This document shows, one piece after another, positions 27,238 through 34,582 of a DNA stretch of 60,332 nt. The notes beneath the pieces were generated by a model. That model did not search any database. It worked only from the letters and a program-made list of their open reading frames with translations, and was not told where the DNA came from. The number at the start of each line of letters is the position of its first letter. Positions within the stretch are counted from its first letter, which is position 1. The translations under genes and the position numbers were made by a program. Source of the stretch: Solirubrobacteraceae bacterium (GTDB lineage: Bacteria > Actinomycetota > Thermoleophilia > Solirubrobacterales > Solirubrobacteraceae); assembly GCA_017882455.1 (NCBI GenBank), contig JADGPL010000018.1, forward strand, positions 1-60,332, given 5' to 3'.

Positions 27238-28380
27238 ATGTCCACTCAAGAGCAAACCTCCAAGCTCCGGGTAGTGATCGCCGGCGGCGGCGTCGCCGGC
27301 CTGGAGGCCGCACTGGCCCTGGGCGAGCTCGCACCGGGCCTGACGGCCACCACCGTCCTCGCCCCCAACAGCGAGTTCGTCGACCGCCCGATGACCGTGC
27401 GCGAGCCGTTCGCATACCCCCAGGCCAACCGCTACGCGCTCGAGCCGATCGTGCGCGACGCCGGCGCCGAGCTCGTGGCCGACGAGCTCGCGTGGGTCGA
27501 TCCCGTCAAGCGGGTCGTGCACACCCGCTCCGACGGGGAGCTCGAGTACGACGTGCTCGTGCTGGCGCTCGGCGCGCGCATCACGCCGCGCTACAAGCAC
27601 GCCATCACGATCGACGACCGCCAGCTCGACGAGACCCTGCACGGGCTGATCCAGGACGTGGAGGAGGGTTACGTCAAGAGCGTGGCATTCGTGGCGCCAG
27701 GCCGGATGGCCTGGCCGCTGCCGCTGTACGAGCTCGCCCTCATGACCTCGACGCGCGCCTTCGACATGGACGTGGAGGTCGACATCACGATCGTCACCCC
27801 CGAGGACAGCCCCCTCGCCATCTTCGGCTCGCTCGCCAGCAGCGCGATCGGCGACCGTCTCACGAAGGCGAAGATCAAGACGATCACCTCCGCCTACGCC
27901 GAGATCCCGCGCACCGGGGAGATCGTGATCAACCCAGGCGACCGTTATCTGAAGGTCGACAGGGTGGTGGCGCTGCCCGAGCTCTACGGGCCTTCCGTGC
28001 GCGGCGTTCCCCTCAGCGAACACGGCTTCCTGCGGGTCGACTCCCACTGCAAGCTGGTTGACATGGAGGGGATCTACGCTGCCGGCGACGCCACCGAGTT
28101 CGCCATCAAGCACGGCGGCGTCTCCTCGCAGCAGGCCGATGCGGCGGCCGAATCGATCGCGGCCCTGGCCGGCGCGCCGCTCACGCCCCAGCAGTTCCAT
28201 CCGGTGATCCGCGGCATGCTCCTGACCGGCGAAGAGCCCCTCTACCTCACCGCCCGGATCACGGGCGGGCAGGGCTTCAGCTCGGAGATAACCGACGAGC
28301 CGACATGGTCTCCCCCGAGCAAGGTCGCCTCGAAGTACCTCGCCCCCTACCTCGCGGCTCAGGCCCCCGCGACGAGATGA
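27238..28380 (+). CDS. NDH-2/SQR-like FAD-dependent oxidoreductase
   Basis: A 380-aa flavoprotein of the two-dinucleotide-binding-domain family. It has an N-terminal FAD site VVIAGGGVAGLEAALAL, an LVLALGA motif before the NAD(P)H domain, and a second FAD contact GIYAAGDATEF. Only one cysteine is present, so the redox Cys pair of sulfide:quinone reductases is missing and an NADH:quinone or related activity is more likely. The ATG at 27238 is preferred to an upstream in-frame GTG. The stop overlaps the next usp gene (ATGA). CTACGTAG lies at 27164-27171 upstream. Confidence 0.85.
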   Translation: MSTQEQTSKLRVVIAGGGVAGLEAALALGELAPGLTATTVLAPNSEFVDRPMTVREPFAYPQANRYALEPIVRDAGAELVADELAWVDPVKRVVHTRSDGELEYDVLVLALGARITPRYKHAITIDDRQLDETLHGLIQDVEEGYVKSVAFVAPGRMAWPLPLYELALMTSTRAFDMDVEVDITIVTPEDSPLAIFGSLASSAIGDRLTKAKIKTITSAYAEIPRTGEIVINPGDRYLKVDRVVALPELYGPSVRGVPLSEHGFLRVDSHCKLVDMEGIYAAGDATEFAIKHGGVSSQQADAAAESIAALAGAPLTPQQFHPVIRGMLLTGEEPLYLTARITGGQGFSSEITDEPTWSPPSKVASKYLAPYLAAQAPATR

Positions 28381-28817
28381 CCGGCGAGCAGGCCTCCGCG
28401 CGCTGCCTGGTCCTCGGCTACGACCGCTCCGAGGGCTCGCGTGCAGCCGCACGCTGGGCGCTCGAGCAGCTGCATCCCGACGGCAGGCTCGTGATCGTCC
28501 ACGCGGGCCGACCGCTGCACGCCCCGCCCTCGCCGTTGACGAGCCCCCAGGAGCGGACGCAGCTCGGGCGCGCGATCGTCGACGAGCTGCTGCTCGAGGG
28601 CGACGATCGCATGCGCGATCTGGACCTCGCCGTCGAGATCCTCGACGAGGACCCCGTCAACGCGCTGATCGACGCCGCCGCCCGCCACCAGGCGGACGCG
28701 ATCGTGATCGGCTCGAAGGCCCACTCGCGCCTGCACCGTGCGATCGGAATAGTCACCGACGAGCTGCTCTCGCGCTCGCCAGTGCCCGTGATCGCAGTGC
28801 CGCTTGCCGTCGCCTAG
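28377..28817 (+). CDS. Universal stress protein (single UspA domain)
   Basis: A 146-aa UspA-domain protein. It begins CLVLGYDRSEGSRAAARWAL and ends with the nucleotide-binding loop VIGSKAHSRLHRAIGIVTDELL followed by SPVPVIAVP. The ATG at 28377 overlaps the oxidoreductase stop by 4 bp, so it is translationally coupled and likely functions in the same stress response. The gene converges on a small minus-strand gene, with only 4 bp between stops. Confidence 0.88.
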   Translation: MTGEQASARCLVLGYDRSEGSRAAARWALEQLHPDGRLVIVHAGRPLHAPPSPLTSPQERTQLGRAIVDELLLEGDDRMRDLDLAVEILDEDPVNALIDAAARHQADAIVIGSKAHSRLHRAIGIVTDELLSRSPVPVIAVPLAVA

Positions 28818-28821
28818 CTGG

Positions 28822-29085
28822 CTAGGCGAGCGCGCCGGCGGGCAGCACGTAGCGCAGCGGCGCCCGCGGTGGCGCACCGGCGCCGTCGAGCCGTGCGCCG
28901 TGCAGACCCTTCGGCGCGGAGGCCTTTGCCGCCTCGGGCACGCCTGCGTGATCGTCGATCCAGTGCATGATCGACGGGAAGTCATCGCCCTCGGCGAGAA
29001 TCGCGGCCCGCTCGACCACGTCGCCGCCCGATGGGTGGGGCCGCGACAGGCGCTTTACGAGAACGCGGATGCCGTCATCGTCCAT
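28822..29085 (-). CDS. Small hypothetical protein, second gene of a two-gene operon
   Basis: An 87-aa soluble protein with an acidic N-terminal half (MDDDGIRVLVKRL ... DFPSIMHWIDDHAG) and a basic/Pro-rich end. The ATG at 29083-29085 overlaps the 3' end of the 53-aa gene upstream by 11 bp, so the two are coupled. No known domain is recognised. The two-gene, overlapping, small-protein layout is like toxin-antitoxin or phage accessory pairs, but nothing proves that. Confidence 0.6.
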   Translation of the reverse strand: MDDDGIRVLVKRLSRPHPSGGDVVERAAILAEGDDFPSIMHWIDDHAGVPEAAKASAPKGLHGARLDGAGAPPRAPLRYVLPAGALA

Positions 29086-29236
29086 TGCGCCGCCCCTTGG
29101 ACGGCACTGGCGGATAGCGCTTGCGCTCCTCGGCGGTCATCTTGCGGATGGTGAGCGAGCCTTCCTTTAGCTGACGCTCCATCTCCTCGAGCCTCACTCG
29201 CCTTCTCTCAGCTGCCCTATCCGCCTGCGTGATCAT
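29075..29236 (-). CDS. Very small basic protein, first gene of a two-gene operon
   Basis: A 53-aa open frame from ATG 29234-29236, reading MITQADRAAERRRVRLEEM... TIRKMTAEERKRYPPVP... and ending at TGA 29075-29077. It is highly charged and predicted helical, with a Pro-rich basic tail. It overlaps the following gene by 11 bp. The composition and the MTAEERKRYPP stretch look like genuine actinobacterial small proteins rather than chance. Function unknown. Confidence 0.6.
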   Translation of the reverse strand: MITQADRAAERRRVRLEEMERQLKEGSLTIRKMTAEERKRYPPVPSKGRRNGR

Positions 29237-29275
29237 CTATTCCAGGATAGCGCGTCGAGTGGGGCATTTACCGCT

Positions 29276-30343
29276 TTAACCACTATTCACAGGAATCACG
29301 GCGGAGGCGCGCAGCGCCTGGCGGGCCTCGGCGAATGTGACCAGTCGCCTGCCATCCTCGTCCCACAGCTTGAAGCGCACGGCGCGCACGCCGTCCCACA
29401 GGGAGAGCGTGGGCACCTCGTGGAAGATCGGATTCTCGTCGTGGGCCCGCTGCAGGTTGTAGTTGGGAATGCGAGCGCTCAAATGGTGAACATGGTGCAG
29501 GCCGATGTTCCCGGAGAAGAACTGGAGCACCTTGGGCAGCTTCAGGTAGGAGCTGCCGCGCAGCGCGGCGTCGGCGTAGCTCCAGCTCTCGGCGCTCTCC
29601 CAGTAGGCGTCCTCGAACTGGTGCTGCACATAGAAGAGCCAGATCCCGGCCGAGCCGGCGAGCAGCACGGTCGGCGCCTGCACGAGCAGATAGTCGCTCC
29701 AGCCCATCAGCCAGCAGAGCGCCGCCACGAGCACGGCCAGCGCGACGTTGGTGCCGATCACGCTGCGGCGCATGCGCGGACGCGCCGAGCGCGAGACCAG
29801 GCGCGGTCCCACCAGCAGCGCGACTATCGGGCCGATGCCGAACATGATCAGCGGGTTGCGGAACAGGCGGTAGCCGAGGCGCCCGCGCCAGGGAAGATCG
29901 AGATACTCGGACACTGTGAGCGTGCGGACGTCGCCGCCGCCGCGGCGATCGAGATCGCCGGAGCTCGCATGGTGGATCGCGTGATCGTGGCGCCAGCGCA
30001 GGAAGGGTGAGTACACGAGCAGCCCCAGGACCGTGCCCAGCCACATGTTGGCCCGCTTGGAGGGCAGGAACGAACCGTGGGAGCAGTCATGGAAGAGGAT
30101 GAACGTGCGCACCAGGAAGCCCGAGGCGGGGATCGCGATGGCGAGCGTGAGCAGGTAGGAGACGCCCAGCGACAGGTACATCAGATACGACAGCGCCAGG
30201 TAGGGCACCACCGAGGTCGCAAGGTCCAGCAGGCTGCGACCGAGATGCGGTTGCGCGTAAGGACCCAGAGCCTCTCGCCAGAAGGCGCCTTGAGGATGCG
30301 AGCTCCCGGCTGTGGCGGCGCGGGTCGCCGGTGCTTCGCTCAT
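29276..30343 (-). CDS. Membrane fatty acid desaturase (DesA/omega-6 type)
   Basis: A 355-aa di-iron membrane desaturase. The three histidine boxes are HDCSHGS, HDHAIHH and HHVHHL, on a backbone with about four to six helices. It introduces double bonds into membrane lipids using O2 and reduced ferredoxin or a similar donor. I prefer the ATG at 30341-30343 (MSEAPATRA), preceded by AAAAAGAG; an upstream in-frame GTG at 30370 would add nine residues. It is unlike the second desaturase at 33171, so two classes are encoded here. Regiospecificity cannot be read. Confidence 0.88.
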   Translation of the reverse strand: MSEAPATRAATAGSSHPQGAFWREALGPYAQPHLGRSLLDLATSVVPYLALSYLMYLSLGVSYLLTLAIAIPASGFLVRTFILFHDCSHGSFLPSKRANMWLGTVLGLLVYSPFLRWRHDHAIHHASSGDLDRRGGGDVRTLTVSEYLDLPWRGRLGYRLFRNPLIMFGIGPIVALLVGPRLVSRSARPRMRRSVIGTNVALAVLVAALCWLMGWSDYLLVQAPTVLLAGSAGIWLFYVQHQFEDAYWESAESWSYADAALRGSSYLKLPKVLQFFSGNIGLHHVHHLSARIPNYNLQRAHDENPIFHEVPTLSLWDGVRAVRFKLWDEDGRRLVTFAEARQALRASAVIPVNSG

Positions 30344-30460
30344 CTCTTTTTCTTCGGATCCCCTTGCCACCGACCGGTGACTCGATCGCCGGGACGTTCA
30401 TGAACCGGCGGGTTGATCGGCTGTGAGCATACTCGCCACGCCGGCCCCCGGCGCCAATTA

Positions 30461-30474
30461 GGGGGTTAACCCCC
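30461..30474. promoter_or_regulatory. 14-bp perfect palindrome GGGGGTTAACCCCC
   Basis: The palindrome overlaps the stop codon of the GNAT gene (30466-30468) and sits ~120 bp upstream of the desaturase start on the same strand. It could be a terminator hairpin for the GNAT transcript or an operator for the desaturase. No U-rich tract follows on the minus strand. Confidence 0.5.
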
Positions 30475-30933
30475 CATTCGCTCATGGGCGTCGAGTTGCA
30501 GCGCCATCCACACATGCGGGATGCCCGCATCGTCGAACTGATCCGATTCCACCACGAAGCCCGCCTGCTCGTAGAGGCCCGTCACCTGCAGTTGAGCGGC
30601 CAGCCGCGCTTCGGTGCAGCCGTCTGCTCGCGCCCGCTCCAGGGCGAGCTCGAGCATCCGCGCGGCGATGCCCCGGCGGCGCCAGTCGCGTTCGACCGCC
30701 ACGCGCCCCACCTTGGCCCGTCGCCCATCCTCGAGCAGTCGCAGGGTGGCGATCACCCGCCCGCCGCCCGGCTCGAGCGCGACCACGTGCTGCGCCTCGC
30801 CGTCGCGCCCGTCCAGCTCCTCCTCCCGCGGCACGCCCTGTTCGCAACAGAAGACCCGCTCGCGCACGGCCACCGCGCCCCGCAGCTCCTCGGACGAGCT
30901 GGCCCAGCGGACGGTGATCGCAAGGGGCTCCAC
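30466..30933 (-). CDS. GNAT family N-acetyltransferase
   Basis: A 155-aa acetyltransferase. The acetyl-CoA-binding region is VGRVAVERDWRRRGIAARMLELAL, containing the R/Q-x-x-G-x-G/A-type loop, followed by LAAQLQVTGLYEQAGFV. I take the GTG at 30931-30933 (VEPLAITVRW); the longer frame upstream is a shadow of the MFS gene. It starts 14 bp after the MFS gene's stop, so it may be the third gene of the MarR-MFS transcript. The substrate (amine, amino acid or drug) is unknown. Confidence 0.85.
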   Translation of the reverse strand: MEPLAITVRWASSSEELRGAVAVRERVFCCEQGVPREEELDGRDGEAQHVVALEPGGGRVIATLRLLEDGRRAKVGRVAVERDWRRRGIAARMLELALERARADGCTEARLAAQLQVTGLYEQAGFVVESDQFDDAGIPHVWMALQLDAHERMGG

Positions 30934-30947
30934 GACAGCGCCTGCGC

Positions 30948-32201
30948 CTAGCGCGTGCTCGTGGCGAAGGTGGCCCTGACCGAGCGCGGCGTCAGGCGGC
31001 GCACCGCCATCAGCCCGAGCAGCGCCACGAGCAGGCAGGTGATCGCCCCGATGCCGAGCCCGGCGCGAGCGCCGAGCGCCGCCATCAGCCAGCCCACGAT
31101 CGGACCGCCGATCGGAGTGGAGCCCTGGAAGGCGACGAACCACAGCGACATCACCCGCCCGCGCATGCTCGGCGCGGCGTTCAGCTGCAGGGTGGAGTTG
31201 CCGGTGGACATGAACGAGATGCTCGCCCCGCCGACCAGCGCCAGGGCGAGGAGCTCGATCGGAAGGTTGGGAGCGAGGCCTGCGAACGCCAGCAGCACAC
31301 CGAAGGCCGTGGCCGCCGCAACCAGCGTCGGAAGGCCCGTCTTGCCCTTGGTGGCGACCACGAGGCCGCCCACCACCGCGCCCACCCCCATGGCCGAGGT
31401 CATGAAGCCGAAGCCGGTCGCCCCGACGTGCAGCCCCTGACTCGCCATCACCGGCAGCGTGACCTGGAACTCGTATGCCAGGCAGCCGACCAGCGCCATC
31501 ATCACCAGCGGTACGCCCAGCTCGGGCGTCGCACGTATGTAGCGCAGGCCCTCGCGCAGCTGCCCGGGCTCACGACCGCTCGGCGGGCTGGGCACGATCG
31601 CGCTCGCGTCCAGCGTGGTCAGCGAGGCGACGACCGCCACGAAGCTCGCCGCGTTGACGAGGAAGCACGTGCCCTCGCCGACCGTGGCGATCAGCACGCC
31701 GGCCACCGCCGGTCCGATCACTCGCGCGACGTTGACGACCACCGAGTTGAGGCTCACGGCGTTGCGCAGGCTCTCGGCGCCCACCATCTCGAGCATGAAC
31801 GACTGCCGTGCGGGGTTCTCGAAGGCGTTGTTGAGCCCCAGCAGCGCGGCCAGGAGGCCGATCTCCCACAGCTGGACTGCGCCCGTCACGGTCAGCAGCC
31901 CGAGCGCGAGCGCCTGCAGGCCCATGGCGATCTGCAGGATGACCATCAGCCGGCGCTTGTCAACGCGGTCGGCGATCACGCCACCGTAGGGCCCGAGCAG
32001 GAGCACCGGCAGCGTCTGCAGGGCCACGATCACACCCAGCGTGGTCGAGGAGTGGGTGATGGTGAGGACCAGCCAGGACTGGGCGGCCATCTGCATCCAG
32101 GTCCCGATCAACGACACCGACTGCCCGGCGATGTAGCGGCGGTAGTTGGGGATCGCAAGCGCTGCGAAGGTGACGCGCCCGACGCTCTTCAGACGCGTCA
32201 T
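30948..32201 (-). CDS. MFS transporter (drug/metabolite efflux type)
   Basis: A 417-aa major facilitator with about 12 helices, of the MFS_3/EntS-like branch. Typical features are FAALAIPNYRRYIAGQSVSLIGTW at the N terminus and GGVIADRVDKRRLMV in the loop between helices 2 and 3. The ATG at 32199-32201 overlaps the MarR gene stop by 4 bp. Control by the upstream MarR-type repressor is therefore likely, which is the common layout for efflux pumps. The start is supported by coupling; the longer frame to 32783 is a shadow. Confidence 0.9.
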   Translation of the reverse strand: MTRLKSVGRVTFAALAIPNYRRYIAGQSVSLIGTWMQMAAQSWLVLTITHSSTTLGVIVALQTLPVLLLGPYGGVIADRVDKRRLMVILQIAMGLQALALGLLTVTGAVQLWEIGLLAALLGLNNAFENPARQSFMLEMVGAESLRNAVSLNSVVVNVARVIGPAVAGVLIATVGEGTCFLVNAASFVAVVASLTTLDASAIVPSPPSGREPGQLREGLRYIRATPELGVPLVMMALVGCLAYEFQVTLPVMASQGLHVGATGFGFMTSAMGVGAVVGGLVVATKGKTGLPTLVAAATAFGVLLAFAGLAPNLPIELLALALVGGASISFMSTGNSTLQLNAAPSMRGRVMSLWFVAFQGSTPIGGPIVGWLMAALGARAGLGIGAITCLLVALLGLMAVRRLTPRSVRATFATSTR

Positions 32202-32680
32202 CGGCGCCCTCCGGGAAGTCGCTCGGCGAGCTCTTCGAGCACTGGGAGCGCCTCCCACAGCGCCTCGCGCTGGCGCTGCTCGAGCTCCGCGACGTGGGCG
32301 CCGAGCGCCTGCGCGCGCTCGCGGTGGATGCGCTCGCGGATGCGCCTGCCCGCGGCGCTCGCCTGCACGAACGCAGCGCGGCGGTCGCCCGGATCGGCCG
32401 ATCGGCGGATCAGGCCCGCGTCGCACAGCTGCCCCGTGATCCGCGAGAGCATCGTCGGGTTGAGGCTCTCGACGTCGGCCAGCTCGGACAGGCGGATCGG
32501 GCCGAAGCGCACCACGCTGAAGAGAACCGAGATCTGGGAGGGAGTCAGACCCGAGCCGGCCACGGTCGGGCGCAGGCGCCGCGAGAGCCTGCTGATCACA
32601 GCGCGCAGGCGGGCCGTCGACTCGGCCTCCGACGCCTCCGAGGCGGGGGTCGCAACTAGATCGGTCGGTGCGCCTGACAA
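32198..32680 (-). CDS. MarR-family transcriptional regulator
   Basis: A 160-aa winged-helix repressor. The DNA-binding region covers SGLTPSQISVLFSVVRFGPIRLSELADVESLNPTMLSRI, with a wing DPGDRRAAFVQASAAGR. I choose the TTG at 32678-32680 because the ATG at 32720-32722 falls inside a TATAAT -10 element. The purine-rich GGAAAGAGAAGG sits just before the TTG, although very close. If the upstream ATG is used the protein has 174 residues. It probably represses itself and the MFS gene. Confidence 0.85.
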   Translation of the reverse strand: MSGAPTDLVATPASEASEAESTARLRAVISRLSRRLRPTVAGSGLTPSQISVLFSVVRFGPIRLSELADVESLNPTMLSRITGQLCDAGLIRRSADPGDRRAAFVQASAAGRRIRERIHRERAQALGAHVAELEQRQREALWEALPVLEELAERLPGGRR

Positions 32681-32706
32681 CTCCTTCTCTTTCCTGAAAA
32701 TTACTT

Positions 32707-32726
32707 GCTTGCCGGCAAGCATTATA
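32707..32726 (-). promoter_or_regulatory. MarR promoter: TATAAT box next to 14-bp palindrome operator
   Basis: On the minus strand TATAAT (32726-32721) is followed at once by the perfect palindrome GCTTGCCGGCAAGC (32720-32707), which would cover the transcription start. This is an expected placement for MarR autorepression. The -35 hexamer is not obvious. Confidence 0.65.
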
Positions 32727-32901
32727 GCGGCTTGCGGGTTGGTGCTCGACCGGGGCCGCATGGCATCCAGTGCCCGCGTGCATCTGCTGCTACCGTTGGC
32801 GGATCAGGTTGGGCAGCTTGCCCAACATCGCAGTGCCAGCGCTCGTAGCCTTTGCTCAGCAATCTCCGCGTTCGCAGCACTTCAACGCAGGAGGAAAGAC
32901 A

Positions 32902-33105
32902 ATGGCTACAGGAACCGTAAAGTGGTTCAGCGACGACAAGGGCTTCGGGTTCATCACCCCCGATGACCAATCGAAGGACCTGTTCGTCCATCACAGCGCG
33001 ATCGTCGGCGAGGGCTACCGCTCTCTGGCCGAAGGCGCGAAGGTCTCCTATGACGCCGAGGCCGGCGACAAGGGACCCAAGGCCGCAAACGTGCAGCTGG
33101 TCTAG
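32902..33105 (+). CDS. Cold-shock protein, CspA family
   Basis: A 67-aa single cold-shock domain, normal in length. It binds single-stranded RNA/DNA through RNP-1 (KGFGFITPD) and RNP-2 (DLFVHHSAI). It starts [15 protein letters not shown] strong GGAGGAAAG precedes the ATG (start 32902). It lies just upstream of a desaturase gene, so the two may act together in membrane/RNA adaptation to cold, although a hairpin separates them. Confidence 0.96.
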   Translation: MATGTVKWFSDDKGFGFITPDDQSKDLFVHHSAIVGEGYRSLAEGAKVSYDAEAGDKGPKAANVQLV

Positions 33106-33112
33106 CGCCGCG

Positions 33113-33146
33113 CGGGCCTGCCGGCCGTGACCGGCTTGCAGGCCCG
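33113..33146 (+). terminator. Hairpin after the cold-shock gene
   Basis: CGGGCCTGC (33113-33121) pairs perfectly with GCAGGCCCG (33138-33146). The loop contains further CCGG pairing. It begins 8 bp after the csp stop and lies before the desaturase start (33171). No U-tract follows, as is common in high-GC actinobacterial terminators. Confidence 0.7.
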
Positions 33147-33170
33147 AGACGCTTCCCGGCCGCGACAGCG

Positions 33171-34103
33171 ATGCCACCCCAAACAGTCGAGGACTCCCTC
33201 GCCATCCGCCACGAGACGCTCGACCGTCTCGCCAACGTAGTGGTGACCGTGGTCCCGCTCGCACTCCTGGGCCTCGCAGTATTCCTCGCCTGGGGCAACT
33301 CACTGCACTGGCAGGACCTCGTCGTCCTGGCCATCAGCTACCTGCTGACCGTCGTGGGGATCACCGTGGGCTACCACCGGCTGTTCACCCACCGCAGCTT
33401 CAAGACCGGACGCGCGCTGCGCGCGCTGTTCGCCGTGCTCGGATCGGCCGCCGTCGAGGGACCCGTGATCGAGTGGGTCGCCACACACCGCAAGCACCAC
33501 CGCTTCAGCGACGTCGCCGGCGACCCCCACAGCCCCCACACCGAGCAGGGCGTCGGCTGGCGTGGGGCGATCCGCGGCCTCTTCCACGCCCACGTCGGCT
33601 GGATGTTCCGCGGCGTCGACCGCGCCAACCCCCAGCGCTACGCGAAGGACCTGCTCGCCGATCCGATCCTCCGCGTGGTCGACCGCATGTTCCTGCTCTG
33701 GGTCGTCGTCGGGCTCGCGTTCCCCTTCGGGCTCGGCGTGGCGCTGACCGGCTCGATCGTCGGCGGCCTCACCGGCCTCTTGTGGGGCGGCGCCGTGCGC
33801 ATCCTGTTCCTGCACCACGCGACCTTCTCGATCAACTCCCTGTGCCACTTCTTCGGTCGCCGTCGCTTCCCCACGGGCGATCAGTCGCGCAACCTCGCTT
33901 GGCTCGCCCTCCCCACCTTCGGCGAGGCCTGGCACAACAACCACCACGCCTTTCCCACCTCCGCCCACCACGGCCTCACCCGCTGGCAGCTCGATCCCGG
34001 CGGCTGGCTGATCGACGCGCTCGAGCGCCTCGGCCTGGCCTGGGATGTCGTCCGGATCGCCCCGAGCGCCCAGCTGGCGAAGCTCAACTCGACGCCTTCC
34101 TGA
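33171..34103 (+). CDS. Acyl-CoA desaturase (delta-9 type)
   Basis: A 310-aa di-iron membrane desaturase of the stearoyl-CoA type. The histidine boxes are HRLFTH, HRKHHR and HNNHHAF, in the order and spacing of the acyl-CoA delta-9 class. It has about four membrane helices. It follows the cold-shock gene. Expected role: inserting a double bond into acyl-CoA to keep membranes fluid. The start ATG at 33171 has no strong ribosome-binding site. Confidence 0.92.
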   Translation: MPPQTVEDSLAIRHETLDRLANVVVTVVPLALLGLAVFLAWGNSLHWQDLVVLAISYLLTVVGITVGYHRLFTHRSFKTGRALRALFAVLGSAAVEGPVIEWVATHRKHHRFSDVAGDPHSPHTEQGVGWRGAIRGLFHAHVGWMFRGVDRANPQRYAKDLLADPILRVVDRMFLLWVVVGLAFPFGLGVALTGSIVGGLTGLLWGGAVRILFLHHATFSINSLCHFFGRRRFPTGDQSRNLAWLALPTFGEAWHNNHHAFPTSAHHGLTRWQLDPGGWLIDALERLGLAWDVVRIAPSAQLAKLNSTPS

Positions 34104-34162
34104 TCCGCTCAGGTGCTGTGCCGTGCCGTGCGCTGCCGCGTCCTGCCGCCCGGCACCGCACT

Positions 34163-34189
34163 CGCGCGCGTGCGTGCGTGTGCGTGTGC
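34163..34189. repeat. 27-bp alternating purine-pyrimidine tract
   Basis: From 34163 to 34189 the sequence strictly alternates pyrimidine and purine (CGCGCGCG then TGCG/TGTG steps). Such tracts can adopt Z-DNA under negative supercoiling. It lies between the desaturase stop and the GntR start. Confidence 0.7.
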
Positions 34190-34202
34190 CGCGCCCACGC
34201 TG

Positions 34203-34228
34203 GTAGCAATGACGCTACTATGAGTAGC
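34203..34228 (+). promoter_or_regulatory. GTAGC inverted/direct repeats at the GntR start
   Basis: GTAGC (34203-34207) and GCTAC (34214-34218) form an inverted repeat with a 6-bp spacer, and a third GTAGC lies at 34224-34228. They cover the translation start (34220), suggesting GntR autoregulation. Confidence 0.45.
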
Positions 34229-34579
34229 ACGATGCTGGACAGCGCGATCGACCGCTCGGATCCCACCCCCCTGCACGATCAGGTTGCCGGGCAGATCCGC
34301 CGTGCGATCGCGGAAGACGAGGCGAAGCCCGGGGAGCGCCTGCCACCGGCCCGTGACCTCGCGGCCGTGATGAAGGTGAACACCAACACCGTCCTGCGGG
34401 CGATGCGCGTGTTGCGCGAGGAGGGTCTGCTGGAGTTCCGCCGCGGCCACGGCATCCGCGTGACCGGGACGCCTCAGCGCAGCGCCGTGATCGCCCGCGC
34501 CCGTGACCTCGTGCGCTTCGCCCGCCTGCAGGGCTACCAGCCCGAGGAGTTGATCACGATCATCCAGGGCATCCGTTGA
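34220..34579 (+). CDS. GntR-family regulator, YtrA-like
   Basis: A 119-aa regulator made of an N-terminal GntR winged-helix domain (PLHDQVAGQIRRAIAEDEAKPGERLPPARDLA, then VNTNTVLRAMRVLREEGLLEFRRGHGI) and only a short C-terminal helix (~40 aa). This is the YtrA subfamily, which lacks a large ligand domain and usually sits before ABC transporter genes. Here the next gene (3 bp after the stop) is a single membrane-anchored protein, not an ABC transporter. The start is ATG 34220; no Shine-Dalgarno is clear, so it may be leaderless. Confidence 0.88.
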   Translation: MSSTMLDSAIDRSDPTPLHDQVAGQIRRAIAEDEAKPGERLPPARDLAAVMKVNTNTVLRAMRVLREEGLLEFRRGHGIRVTGTPQRSAVIARARDLVRFARLQGYQPEELITIIQGIR

Positions 34580-34582
34580 GCG

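Noticed and set aside
27238-28380. Sulfide:quinone oxidoreductase
   Set aside because: Only one cysteine in the protein, so the redox Cys pair is missing.
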